In this document: positions 11,205-22,560 of the stretch, piece by piece
How the letters are laid out: each line of letters begins with the position of its first letter
Numbering within the stretch: the stretch's first letter is position 1
NCBI RefSeq assembly: GCF_000715075.1
Contig: NC_134097.1
Location: 66,311,190 to 66,375,189 of the forward strand
Length of the DNA stretch: 64,000 nucleotides
From: Nicotiana tabacum
Taxonomy: Eukaryota > Streptophyta > Magnoliopsida > Solanales > Solanaceae
Direction of reading: 5' to 3'
Program-made: the position numbers and the translations under genes
Notes under the pieces: model-generated
Seen by the model: the letters and a program-made list of their open reading frames with translations, nothing else
The model's database searches: none
What the model was told of the DNA's origin: nothing

Positions 11205-11800
11205 AGAATGTTGCAGGTCCTATAAACATGATATCTAGTCATTTGTGTAAATGGGCAGTGAAATCATCAATAAATATCCTCTGAGTAGGTTTTCTAACGA
11301 TTGATAATTAGGCTTGATTTTAAACATTTTATCCCTACAGGCATGCTTTCTAGGCGGGCAGTATGATGCAATAGCAAATTTAAATAGTTAAAATACTATA
11401 TGCATGATATCTAGTGTACAATGTGAGACAATAGCGAATGAAATGGTCAGATACTATAGACATGGTTTCTAGTGTACGGTGTAGAATTAGAAGTGTTGTT
11501 ATTAGCATTTATTCCTTATACCCATGAATAGTACATATCTTAGTCCTATGATCATATTTTCTAGGTGACAAGCAACAAATAAAATAATTGGAATCCTATA
11601 GGCAGGATTTCTAATAACACATAGCAATAAACATAATTGCAGCATTTTCTACTTGTGTTTGCTAGCAGACAGTATGTGCGCGTGCTTTTCTCTAATGACA
11701 TAGTTTCTATAGTGCGCGTAGTAATTGAACAACATGTATATCAAATAATTATCAAGTTCTATAGGCATATTATCTACCCATTTTGTATGCAAATATTAAG
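11205..11800. repeat. Degenerate 'catgatatcta' repeats in the Ogre-1 LTR
   Basis: A core like 'tataggcatgatatctag' recurs at irregular spacing, for example near 11220, 11335, 11398, 11455, 11597 and 11760. The same motif recurs in the Ogre-2 LTRs (45060-45425 and 57560-58010). Copies differ by several bases. Confidence 0.7.
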
Positions 11801-13922
11801 TTCTACCCATTTCCCCTTTTAATAGCACCCCAATAATTTATACAACTATTATTACAAGCCCAATAACGAATAAAATCAAAGTATTTTACAAAAAGACGAT
11901 AATAAGCCTTCAGCAGGCCCAAACAACTAAAATACTCAACACTGTTTGGGCCTTCAACAAGCATACACTGGAATCAGCACAACCCAAAATCCATAGTAGA
12001 AATTAAGCTAGATCACACAACCATAAACTAACAAACCGATTTACATATTCAGTAGACCATAGGAATGGAAAGTTGAGTGACAAGAAAAGTGCAGGTTTCA
12101 ACAGTAGAGGGATTGACTAAAGGACCCCAACTCCTAGTGTGTTAGAGTTCATAAGGGCCTCAAATGGACTCGGAGTAGTTCTCACACTAGGGAGGTCAGT
12201 AGTAAGAGCCTTGATAGCCTTGGCTTTCGGCTGGCTAAGAATAAGGAATTCAAAATAGCATAAGTGACAAGAATGGAAAATAGCTGAGGGACAAAAGTGG
12301 GGAACACACTTATAATCTAAAGCAGACATAGCCATGGAGAGCAACTAATCAAACAAGCCAGCAGGTTCAGCAAGATTTCAACACATAGGAAAACACCACA
12401 TAGATAACCACACATTGAAAGAGTTGGGACAAAGAAACAAGTTTGCAGGATTAGCAGTCGTGACACTAAACCAATTGAGGCGTAAGAGGTTCAGATTATG
12501 ATAAACATGCATCCTAGGGTGATAAACACTGGAAGAAACAGTATATCAAATGAACAAGGGAAAGACTGGAAAAGATACTAGCATAGAAGCAAGATCATAG
12601 TCGATAGAAAATAGTTTTAATACAAATTGCAAGACATTGTATATGCAGAAAAAACATTGCAAGGACTCAGAACAATGTAAGATAGCAAACTCATACCAAA
12701 TATCACATATGGGTATTCTGGAATTGTCATAATAGACTAAACAACTAGAGAAGATCTAAATCATGTCACAAAATGGTTCAAGCAGCGGATGAATAATAGG
12801 TTGAGGTAACTGTTAAGATCTCAATCAGTCACTAATGGGTTATGGGGATCAAGTGAGCATGCTGAGTGACAAAATAGAAAGTGAAAATGTCATATAGACA
12901 TTCTAGCATTCACTATTGAGGTTAAAGACAAAACAAATAAGTATGAGTTAGGGAAACATCTAGACACTGGAACTCATATTACCCAAGGTAGGCTTAGGCA
13001 ATCACAGAACTAGTAGCAATAGGAGGAGAGTCAGATGCTAACGGACTTAGAACAAAGTAGAATTAACAAACTCATGCAAAAAGTAATTCAGAAAAACAAA
13101 TTAAGCTAAGAATTTCAGAGGTGAGAACATACGCAAATCAAGAACCCATAGGGATGAAACTGCAAGAGTCAAGTAGCTTACAAGTTAAATGAACACCAAA
13201 CAAAAGCAAAAGATCCACAAGAGTCCAGAAGAGTTCGAACAGTAAATTCTCTGTGGCCTTGGCTTTTAGCCAGCCACCACAAAACAAAGAGCAAGATAAT
13301 AAGGAATTCACAGAGCAAAGCCTCAAGTTTTTAGTGAGATTATATCGATTATGTTCTGTCCAAAAAGGGAATGGGGGAGGGGTTTATATAGCAGTAAAAT
13401 CGGATGCACAAACAAGGAAAATAATTGATTAAACACAGGTAGGGAAAGAAATCAAGTAAACATAGACGAAGAAAATGGAGAAATCTCACATGCACGTCAG
13501 TAAAATAATAGAAAAGGAAAAAATATGAAACTCCAAACCATAGTTAGGGTTTTAAACTCGAAATAATACAATTGCTACGAAGGATCCAGTCCACCTCGTG
13601 TATATGGACGAAATATCTCACAAATCTTCAAGATTGAGTCGATTCTCGTCCGATATAGAGGTGGTATTTGTCAAAATTAGTCAAATACCTAAGTATTACC
13701 AGAATTGAGTATCCAGTACTAAAGGAACCCAAATATGATAAGCAAATAATGGTAAAATCCCATTATTAACGGTATTTGGAGAGGGAACTATGGGGGAGGC
13801 GGCGAGGGTTTTTTAGAAGAGAAGAGAGATGAGAGCATATGAGGGCAGCAGGTTTGAGAGAATGGATAGGGGTTGGGGGGTTTGGTTAATTAAAAACGGG
13901 GGGGGGGGGGAGGATGTGGAGA

Positions 13923-13946
13923 CTGTTGATCTTGAAAGATCAACAG
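13923..13946. repeat. Perfect 11-bp hairpin in the Ogre-1 U3
   Basis: CTGTTGATCTT and AAGATCAACAG are exact inverted repeats separated by two bases. Degenerate forms stand at the same place in the 3' LTR remnant (about 778-796) and in the Ogre-2 5' LTR (about 60619-60636). Confidence 0.85.
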
Positions 13947-14586
13947 GCAGGATTAAAAAACGAACATGGCAGGTTAAAATGAAATAGGTACAGAACAGGT
14001 TGAGTATGGTTTGGGCTAGGGGTTATTGGGTCAGTGTATGGGTAATTGGGACTGAGGTTTTGGTAATTTTATGTCCGAAAATAGGTTTAGAATTAGGATA
14101 TTATTTAAGTACCCAATATTTAGCAAAAATAATTTATAAAAATATTTAATAAATAACAAAAATATTATTTGTGCACTAAAAATAATTAAGAATAATTGCA
14201 TAATATTATAAAAATATAAAAAGTCATTTTCTGCATAAGTAATGTAATTATACATTATTATGGGCTATTATTGCAAAAATATGCAATTACCTCTAAAAAT
14301 GCAAATGTAATTATAAAAATAAAATGAAGTAAAATATTTAAAAACATTAATGTAGGTGTAAATGACAAGCTTAGATGATTAACTCATCATAAAATAATTT
14401 GAAGGATAGTTGCTAAATATTTATATAATAAAATACAGAAATAAATCAATTTAAAACCTTTTAAAATTACATAAAATTATGAAAAATGCGTGTATAGGCT
14501 TATAAGCTAAATGATGATGCATATGTACCATTTTGAAAGTATATATATACAATTAAAAAATATGAGGGAAAAATCAGTTATCAACA

Positions 14587-15225
14587 GTATGTTCAAACAA
14601 ATTATGGAGAAGAATGCCGACTCCGATGCCCAACTGGCCTCACACAACATATCAATTCGCAACTTGGAAGTTCAAATGGGGAAAATCTCTCAAGATCTAA
14701 ACACTTTTCCTAAGGAGGAACTACCAAGTGACACGGTGGTGAACCCAAAGGGTGGGAACAATATGGGACATGCCATGGCCGTTACCACAAGGAGTGAAAA
14801 AGGTAGGGATTCACCCACCGCAAGTCAGTGGAAACTTGTGGATGATGAGCAAGTGGTACAAGTTGATAAGACCCCGAACAATATGGTGCAAGAAAATGAT
14901 GTAGTGCAAATTGATATTAATGACAATGTGGAGGAAACTCAAGAGGAAGGGCACCCATCTAGGGAGCACATTGTTGACATACCAGAACCGGTAGTGCAAA
15001 AGGATAAGGCACCGATGCATATGCCTCCTCCTTCATATCCTCAAAGGCTTGCCAAGCAAAATAGCGAGAATTAATTCAAAAAGATCATTGACATGATGAC
15101 AAGTCTATCAATCAATGAGACATTAGTTGAAGTTTTGGAGCAAATGCCCGGTTATGCAGAGTTTATCAAAGATTTGGTGACAAAGAAGCTGTCGTTGAAT
15201 TGTGAAACTATAAAAATGACTCATT
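14587..15225 (+). pseudogene. gag: Gag C-terminal part (Athila)
   Basis: Starts abruptly at the Ogre-1 LTR end. Residues such as 'NLEVQMGKISQDLN' and 'LPSDTVVNPKGG' are the conserved region after the gag core in Athila-like elements, followed by an acidic linker and 'PPSYPQRLAKQ'. A TAA at 15072-15074 and a TAA near 15224 interrupt the frame; both read as CAA or CAG changed to a stop. The N-terminal gag core is missing, and would be expected beyond the left end of Ogre-1. Confidence 0.8.
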
Positions 15226-15978
15226 AAGTGAATGCAATTGTACATTCCATGGCTCCCAAATTGGAAGATCCTGGTGCTTTCACAATCCATTGTACCATTT
15301 GAAGTGTCGAGATTGCTAAAGATCTTTGTGATATTGGGGCAAGTATCAACTTAATGTCCTATTCATTCTTCAAGACTTTGGGAATTGGGCAACCAAAACC
15401 CACATCTATGAGATTACAATTGGCCTATCGTACCATAAAAAAACACCATTGGGAGTGATTGAGGATGTATTGGTTCGTATTGATAAATTCATTCTTCTGG
15501 CGGATTTTGTCATTCTTGATGGTGAGGTTGATTATGAGGTGTCGATTATTCTTTGTAGACCTTTCCTTTCTACGGGGAACGCTCTAGTTGATGATGATAA
15601 AGTGATTTTCTTTGTGTGTAAGTCTATGAGGCAACTCAATAGCAATGAGGTGTGCTCCTTCGTGGACTTGGGATCGATGTGATCGTAAATGAAACAAGTG
15701 TTGTGATGAATGTTTATGATACATTGGAGGCCTTCTTTCTCAATTTTTATGATGAAGAGATGGAGGGTTTAGTGGAATGTGTGGACTCTTTTCAAGGAAT
15801 GGGGTCGTACACTTATGAACCCCCCAAATTGTCCTTAGATCATGAAAATGGAACAATTCCTCCAACAAAACCTTCAATTGAGGAGCCTCCCATATTGGAG
15901 TTGCAGTCATTGCCTCCACATCTTTGGTATGAATTTCTTGGACCTTATTCTACTTTACCGAATATTCCTTCCTCTTAA
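15226..15978 (+). pseudogene. pol: Aspartic protease and linker (Athila)
   Basis: The region 15230-15440 translates to the protease core with 'DLCDIGASINLM' at the active site, that is Asp-Ile-Gly instead of the usual Asp-Leu-Gly or Asp-Ser-Gly. The frame 15449-15682 continues with 'VDYEVSIILCRPFLSTG'. The overlapping frame 15652-15978 carries the protease-RT linker with 'GMGSYTYEPPKLSLD' and 'KPSIEEPPILEL'. A TGA at 15447 and a frameshift near 15660 break it. Confidence 0.8.
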
Positions 15979-16005
15979 TTGACTAACGTGTAGGTAGACT
16001 CTACA

Positions 16006-16833
16006 TTGGTAGTGCTACAAAAGAGGAAGAAGGCTATTGGATGGACATTGGCAGATATTCGGAGAATAAGCCCCGCATTTTCCATGCACAATATTATCTT
16101 GGAGGAAGGTGCCAAATCATCTATTGAACATCAAAGGATACTAAATGAAGCCATTCAAGAGGTCGTAAAAAAGGCGATCATCAAGTGGTTGGATGTCGGG
16201 GTTGTTTACCCCATTTTCGATAGTTCGTGGACATATCCGATTCAATGTGTCCCATTGAAAGGGGGCATCACGGTGGTCACCAATGATAATAATGAGTTGA
16301 TGCCTACAAGAACAGTGATCTAGTGGAGAGTGTGTATGGACTACCGTAAACTCAAAAAAGTCACAAGGAAGGATCATTTCCCACTTCCCTTCCTAGATCA
16401 ATTGCTTGATAGATTAGCCAGCCATACATTCTATTGTTTCCTTGATAGGTATTCCGGCTACAACTAAGTTCTTATTGCTATGGAGGATCAAGAGAAAACT
16501 ACATTTAAATGTCCTTATGGTACTTTCGCTTTCTCGTGGATGCCATTTAGGTTGTGCAATGCACGGGCGACTTTTCAAAGGTGTATGATGGCGATCTTCA
16601 CGGATATGGTGGAGGATTACCTTGAAGTCCCCATGGATGACTTTTTGATGGTCAGGAATTCTTTTGATGATTGCCTAGCAAACATGGATAAAGTGTTGGC
16701 AAGATGTGAAGAAACAAACTTGGTGCTGAATTAGGATAAATGTCATTTCATGGTTGAGGAAGGCATTGTCCTTGGCCACACGATCTCAAAATATGGCATT
16801 GAAGTCAATAAGGCAAAGATTGAGGTAATTTCT
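16006..16833 (+). pseudogene. pol: Reverse transcriptase, N-terminal two thirds (Athila)
   Basis: The frame 16006-16323 has 'KKAIGWTLADIRRISPAF'. It continues with 'RVCMDYRKLKKVTRKDHF', 'DRYSGYN' and, in the frame 16480-16734, 'FAFSWMPFRLCNARATFQ' and the catalytic 'VPMDDFLM'. Stops lie at 16321, 16465 and 16732. RT ends at 16833 where the Tekay LTR starts, shortly after 'GIEVNKAKIEV'. The remaining RT, RNase H and integrase core are not found in the window. Confidence 0.85.
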
Positions 16834-19149
16834 TGTAAGGCCCCAGAAAACATTATGTAATTTAAGGTTTTGTTGTGTCAAGGTAGGCTAATACATTGTA
16901 CTTTCGGAGTTTTGGGTTGAACAATGCGCCGGGGAGTTGAATTTTTTTGTCACGGCTAGACCTGGCTTTAGCGAGGCTAAATCTAGACTGGACCAGGCAG
17001 TAGGCTGGTAAGGCGAGGCTAGACCAGGCTTTAGGCTAGCGAGTCCAGGCTAAATATAGGCTAGACCAAGCTTTAGCCAGGCGACACCAGGTTTGTAGCC
17101 CGGTCTGGAATCTTGGCTAAAGCCAGGCTGAACCAGGCATTAGGCTGGCGAGGCCAGGCTAGACCAGGCTTTAGCCAGGCGACGCCAGGTTTGTAGCCCA
17201 GGCCAGGATCTTGTTCTATATGTTCTTCTCTCTTTATAATCCGATCCAACTTCATTAAATACACACAATTGGTCATTTTTTAGAAAAAATCTGATGCTTT
17301 AGAGTGAGAGAGGGACCTCTAGAGTGAGAAAGTGATCTCGATTAAATCGTTCCTCAATTCTTACACAAATCTTTGAAGATTAACAAGGAAAACACACTAG
17401 ATCTTCATCCTTGAGGTAAGATTCTACAGTGTAACCCTTAATTTTGAATTTTAGCTAAAGATGGGTAATTATCAAGAAAGATTGTAGGTATTGGAGTTGT
17501 TATCTTGCTTGCATGTGTTATCAATGGGTGTAGGAACATTGTTGAGCTAAAATGTTTAAGGATGGGTTGAAGGTTGATGAAATCCTCTATAAAAGGACCT
17601 TAAAGTCTTAATGCATACCTTGTGTTTGATGAAACGCTCAGGCAAGCTAAGACTATGAATATCTTCCTAATTTGTGTTCAAGTTTGTTGTATCTCGAAAT
17701 AGATTGGGATTGCTAGGATTTCCGGAACGTTGTAGTAATTTAAGGAAAATCTCAAGCAAGGTATGTATGGCTAAAACCCCCCTCTTCTTAGAAATTTAAA
17801 ACACCCCCCTTGGTGTCCATGCAAATGTTGTAAGTTCCAAAGATTGATTGATGTAGTGGTTGCTATTTCAAATGAATTTGTGTTGCAAGAGTATATGTGC
17901 AAGGTGTGTCTCAATGCTTTCATTATGCTGTTTTGTCAATTGAGGATGTGTGAAGGATGTGGAACATGTGCTAAAATGCCTAAACTTCAAGTCGAGTTTG
18001 AACTGACATTGTTATGCCGAAATATGTGAAATCCTCTTTATGCTTACGACCAATAATTTCTCTCGTATGTACTTATTATCTTGAATTGATAGGATTAATA
18101 TTGAAAGTGGCAACAATGTTAAATGTGGGGGAAAAGATCTTGAGTTATGAAATGTTGCCTAGTGACAAGTATGATGTAATAATTATGGCCCCAAGTGCCG
18201 ATGAATTGATATGTGTGACATAAACTTGAAATGAGATGATTGATGAAACATGGGAATGTCTTGGTGAGATGGCCTAGCCGATCGGACCGTGATCGGATGC
18301 CATGCCGCACACGTAGTGGTACTATGCTAATATTGAAACTGGAAAGTGACTATGAAATTTTGATTGAGGTACACGTCTCTAATGAGACAACCTAGCCAAT
18401 CGGGTCGTGATCGGACTCAGTGCAAGAAAGCGGTTGTATTGTGGATGATGGTGTAACAATATTAAAATGTCACAACCTAAGGTTATGAAAAATCATTTGA
18501 AAGCTATATGATCCTTAATTTGATGTTGTATTGTTGTTTAAGGCTTATGTTGATCCTTATGATTATCTTCTTCTTGTATTATTGTTCTTTCTAATGAGAT
18601 GTTTTTAGTTATACACACTAGTACTATTCGACAGTACTAACATCTCTTTTGCCGGAGACGCTACATCTTTGAATGGATGTAGGTGGTTCCGTAGCAGGCA
18701 CTGTCGATCGCAGATAGCGGTGCATCCTCTTCTCAACAGTCTTGGTAAACCCCCTTTCTTCCAGGGGTTATGCCATATATCTTTTGTTATAAGTTACCAT
18801 ATTTTGAGGTATAACCGGGGCCTTATTGCCGACATTATCATAACTATCTTTTGTATTTTTAGAGGCTCCGTAGATGTTTGTGTGGGTTATGTACGTGTGT
18901 TGGATGGGTCACCAGATTGTGTAGTAATTTTAAACCCTTGTTCTACTAAACTATAAACTGTATAAAATTTTGGGAATTTAAGGTAAGATAAACTAGCAAT
19001 GTTATGTGTACGGTCTCTCCTATTGTCTAATTAATGAAAGCGTGTTTTCTTGATTATATCGAGTTGGGTAGAAAATGTCCAAAAAGGCTTGCTCAGTCGG
19101 GTTTGCTCGATTGAGCATCGGTCGCGCCTCTCGAGGATGGGGCATGACA
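16834..19149 (+). repeat. 5' LTR of the Tekay element (2316 bp)
   Basis: Starts 'tgtaaggccccag' and ends 'ggggcatgaca', directly before 'aact' and the PBS. Near 18265-18420 it has two copies of the 'cctagccgatcggaccgtgatcgga' type block (shown here in shortened form: 'agccgatcggaccg'), a known Tekay LTR motif in Solanaceae as far as I recall. Holds the 'ccaggct' array at 16951-17215. Short ORFs inside are not genes. Confidence 0.8.
16951..17215. repeat. GC-rich 'ccaggct' array in the Tekay LTR
   Basis: Imperfect repeats built from 'aggctagaccaggcttta' and 'gcgaggccaggct'. Two larger units with 'ttagccaggcgacgccagg' and 'tttgtagcc' lie at about 17060-17101 and 17158-17199. The base composition is far more GC-rich than the rest of the LTR. 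Confidence 0.8.
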
Positions 19150-19153
19150 AACT

Positions 19154-19165
19154 TGGTATTAGGGC
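19154..19165 (+). promoter_or_regulatory. Primer binding site of the Tekay element
   Basis: TGGTATTAGGGC, two changes from TGGTATCAGAGC, which is complementary to the 3' end of initiator tRNA-Met. It lies four bases after the LTR end, as is usual in chromoviruses. Confidence 0.85.
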
Positions 19166-19368
19166 CTAAGGTTTTAAAGTGTCCTAGGATGTCTCGGAGC
19201 CGTATCTACTAGAGTCCTTCTTACCGGTGTGTTGTCAACCACGTCTATAAGTTGGACGCTACTTGGATATTTAGGAGTAATACCCATCTTTGTTGATCTA
19301 TATCGTGCGATAGAACTGAATGTGAGGTTGTTCTCCTCTAACTTGTGCATTGTTTTAAGTTTGAGTAA

Positions 19369-20560
19369 ATGGCACCTAAGAAGAAGCCAAGAACTAGCCA
19401 AGGGGCCAACGCTACCCCAAGAGCGGCAGTCGATTAGGTAATTGATGATGCAGGTGTGAACCCAAGGGGTGAGGATATTCCCCTGACTACTACACTGCTC
19501 GGTTCCACCACACCAGTTCCTAATCTGGTGAGGGTGCTACTATCCCTCCCACTGATATTCCTGTTTTGCCTTCAGCCCTAGTTTCCGATTATGGTATTTC
19601 TGATGGAGATCTTAGGGAAGCTATCCAGATGCTGACTCAACTAGTGGCCTCACAGGCACAAAGATCAAATGTTGGACCCAGCTCTCTAGCCAACAAGGGG
19701 ATTCCACCAGTTCTAGGGTGAGCTGATTTCTTCAGCTAGATCCTCCCGTGTTTGCGGGTGCAAATACTGTGGAGGACCCCGAGATTTTATTAATGAGATG
19801 CACAAGACCCTCAAAGTTATGCGTGCAACTGAAACAGAGAGAGTAGAGTTGGTTTCCTATCAATTGAAAGGGGTGGCCTATTCGTGGTTTGGGTTGTGGG
19901 AAGATTCCCGTGAGGAGGGGAGCCCAACAGCAAGGTGGAGTGAGTTTGCCGATGCCTTTGTAGATCATTTCCTGCCTGCTGAGACAAGGGTAGCCCATGT
20001 AGTGGAGTTTGAGAGTTTAAAGCAAGGTAACAGGAGTGTGTGGGAGTACCACACGGAGTTTGCATGCCTGTCCATGTATGTTATTCACATGTTACCCACT
20101 ATGGAGGCCAGGGTACGCCGGTTTGATTAGGGCCTTTGTTCTTTGACCATTAATGAGGCTTCTACATATGCCTTGAATTTTGAGATGAATTATGGAAAGA
20201 TGGTAGCATTTTCTAAGGCCACAGAGAATCGCAAATTAAAGAACAGGATGGAGCGAGAGGGTAACAGCAAGGCCCGGTCTACGGGTTGCACAATCTTCAG
20301 CCAGTGCACTACCATCAAGGCCCAGCCAGTAGTAGCAATGGAGTCATTTCAGTTCCAGTCAAGGCAACAGGGGACCCCACCAGCAGGGTTGGTCAGGAAG
20401 GAGAGCCCAGTAGCAGCAAAGGCCCCCATGCCCTAAGTGTGGGAAGATGCACTCAAGGAACTTCTACATGGAGTTACCCATATGCTAAGGGTGTGGGATG
20501 AAGGGCCATATTCAGAGGCATTGTCGTGTATCCCGCTAGGGTTCGGGTAGGTTCACAACA
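19369..20560 (+). pseudogene. gag: Gag (Tekay)
   Basis: The start at 19369 gives 'MAPKKKPRTSQG', a basic N-terminus typical of this lineage. The gag core is in the frame 19798-20130 ('ELVSYQLKGVAYSWF', 'WSEFADAFVDHFLP') and continues to 20436. A CCHC zinc knuckle lies at 20483-20524 with spacing Cys-x2-Cys-x4-His-x4-Cys, but a TAA (20486-20488) sits inside it. Further stops are at 19435, 20128 and 20434, with small shifts. Gag would assemble the particle and bind the RNA through the knuckle. Confidence 0.85.
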
Positions 20561-21104
20561 CAGCCAGCCAGCCAGCCCAACAACTACTACATCTTCAGCA
20601 CCCTCTCTATCTCAACTTATTCCAGCACCCGTAAGGCGTGGTGCAACTAGGGGTAGTGCATAGGGTTCAGGAGGACCCACCTGATTCTATGCTATGTGTG
20701 GTCGCCCTAGTGTAGAGGCTTCTCCGGATGTTGTTACAGGTATTCTGACTAATCAATCTCACGATGTGTTTGCTCTTATTGATCCCGGTTCCACCTTTTC
20801 CTATGTTACCCCTTATATTGCTATGGAATTTCGGATAGAGCCAGAACGACTTCATGAGACATTCTCGGTATCTACTCTGGTTGGTGAGTCTATTACGGCC
20901 GCACAAGTTTATAGATATTGTATTGTTACAGTACATGGGCGGGATACCCTGGCCAATCTCATTGAATTAAGGATGTATGATTTTGATGTAATAATGGGGA
21001 TGGATTGGCTTTATTCATGTTTTGCCAAACTTGATTGCCGGACTAGAACTATGAGGCTCTAATTTCCTAATGAGCCAGTTATTGATTGGAAGGGAGATAA
21101 TGTA
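20561..21104 (+). pseudogene. pol: Aspartic protease (Tekay)
   Basis: The frame 20694-21062 contains the active site in 'ALIDPGSTFSYVTP' and the second conserved region 'FDVIMGMDWLYSCFAKLDC'. Asp-Pro-Gly-Ser replaces the commoner Asp-Ser-Gly-Ala, a change also seen in related Solanaceae copies, so it may not be a lesion. A TAA at 21060-21062 ends the frame before the RT. Confidence 0.85.
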
Positions 21105-22146
21105 GTGCCGAAAGGTGTGTTTATTTCTTTTCTTAAGTCCACTAAGATGATCAAGAAGGGGTATATCTATCATTTTGTCCGGGTTACGGACACCGATGCT
21201 GAGGCACCTAGCCTTGAGTTAGTGCCATTTGTGAATGAATTTCTGGACGTCTTTCCAGATGAGCTCCCTGGGATCCCACCAGACCGGGAGATTGAGTTTG
21301 GGATTAATGTAATGCCAGGCACGTTGCCTATATCAATTCCACCTTATAGGATGGCACCAGCAGAATTGAAGGAATTGAAGGATTTGTTAGATAAGGGTTT
21401 CATCCAGCCAATTGTGTCACCGTATGGCACACCGGTTTTATTTGTAAGGAAGAAAGATGGGTCGCTACAGATGTGTATCGACTACCGACAACTCAGCAAA
21501 GTCACAATCAAAAATAAGTACCCTCTACCAAGGATAGATGATTTTGTTTGATCAATTGCAAGGTGCTAAGTGATTCTCAAAAATTGACTTACGGTCCGGG
21601 TATCATCAATTGAAGATAAGAGAGTAGGATATTCCGAAAATAGCCTTCAGAACACGGTATGGGCACTTTGAATTTCTAGTGAAGTCTTTCGGGCTAACAA
21701 ATGCCCCGACAGCTTTCATGGATCTTATGAATCCAATTTTCAAGCCTTTTATAGGCTCTTTTGTGATAGTGTTCATCGACGATATTCTTATGTATTCTCG
21801 AAGTCGAGAAGACCATGCTGACCATCTCAGGGTAGTTCTACAGACTCTTCAACATAACTAGTTCTATGCAAAGTTTTCCAAATGTGAATTTTGGCTTGAA
21901 TTTGTCACATTATTGGGTTATGTCATCTTCGCGGAAAGAATTACGGTTGATCCTCAAAAGGTTTTTGCGGTGACGAATTGGACTAGACCTATCAGTCTGA
22001 TAGAGATTGGCAGTTTCTTGTGTTTGGTTGGGTATTATAGGAGATTTGTGGAGGGATTTTCTACTCTTGCCTCTCCATTAACTAAATTGACACAGAAAGC
22101 GGGTAAGTTCTAGTGGTCCGATGCTTGTGAAAGGAGCTTCAAGGAA
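21105..22146 (+). pseudogene. pol: Reverse transcriptase (Tekay)
   Basis: Frames 21105-21551, 21679-21861 and 21913-22113 cover RT: '[14 protein letters not shown]', '[15 protein letters not shown]', '[19 protein letters not shown]', the catalytic FIDD at 21772-21783, and 'VGYYRRFVEGFS'. There is a frameshift near 21549 and stops at about 21627, 21859 and 22111, three of them TAG where the lineage has Gln. Confidence 0.9.
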
Positions 22147-22560
22147 TTGAAATCAAGATTGACTACAACGCTGGTATTGACCCTGCCAGAGGGTATAGAG
22201 GGGTTCGTAGTATATTTCGATTCTTCAAGGATCAGGCTTGGGTATGTGTTAATGCAATATGGCAAGGTTATAGCTTACGCTTCTAGGAAACTCAAGAATC
22301 ATGAAAAGAACTATCCAACCCATGACTTAGAGCTTGCAGCGGTGGTATTTGCATAAAAGATTTGGCGACATTATTTGTATGTGGTCCATGTGCATGTATT
22401 TATGGACCACAAGATCCTTCAATATATTTTCATACAAAAGAAGTTGAATTTGAGGCAGAGAAGATGGCTTGAGTTACTCAAGGATTATGATATCGATATT
22501 CTCTATCACTCGGGAAAACCCAATGTTGTGGTAGATGCTCTTAGTCAGAAATCTATGGGA
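22147..22560 (+). pseudogene. pol: RNase H (Tekay)
   Basis: Catalytic residues can be seen in order: Asp in '[15 protein letters not shown]', Glu in '[12 protein letters not shown]', Asp in 'FMDHKILQY' and Asp in 'VVDALSQ'. The frame is broken once, by a TAA at 22354. The second frame (22375-23313) is 312 codons long and runs unbroken into integrase. Confidence 0.88.

Larger units (their letters stand above)
694..14586 (-). mobile_element. Ogre-1, Ty3/gypsy retrotransposon of the Tat lineage
   Basis: On the minus strand the order is 5' LTR (10262-14586), PBS, leader, ORF1, gag, protease, AT-rich spacer, RT, RNase H, truncated integrase, 3' LTR remnant. The very long LTR, the extra ORF upstream of gag, the spacer between protease and RT, and a TGGCGACTCTG-type PBS are the accepted hallmarks of Ogre. 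The copy is dead: every ORF has stops or frameshifts and the integrase C-terminus with the 3' UTR is deleted. It interrupts the gag of the Athila element that continues at 14587. No TSD can be read because the left end is interrupted at 693/694. Confidence 0.9.
10262..14586 (-). repeat. 5' LTR of Ogre-1 (4325 bp)
   Basis: Starts TGTCGCGCC and ends ATCAACA, so both ends have the TG..CA form. Its inner (left) part reads 'ctcgctaaatcgggttt..gtcaccacctaa', as in Ogre-2. Contents from left to right are R/U5-like sequence, a block of degenerate 'catgatatcta' repeats (about 11205-11800), unique sequence to about 13350, a probable TATA box on the minus strand at 13382-13390 (TATATAAAC), a 13-base G run at 13898-13910, a hairpin at 13923-13946, and an AT-rich tail. 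Open frames inside are short and show no protein similarity. Confidence 0.85.

Noticed and set aside
13898..13910. Thirteen-base G run as a functional quadruplex signal.
   Set aside because: A single run without three partners; run length is also prone to assembly error. Noted inside the LTR entry only.
16951..17215. Direct repeats with short spacers, at first sight CRISPR-like.
   Set aside because: Units are imperfect, have no spacers of constant length, and lie in the LTR of a plant retroelement.
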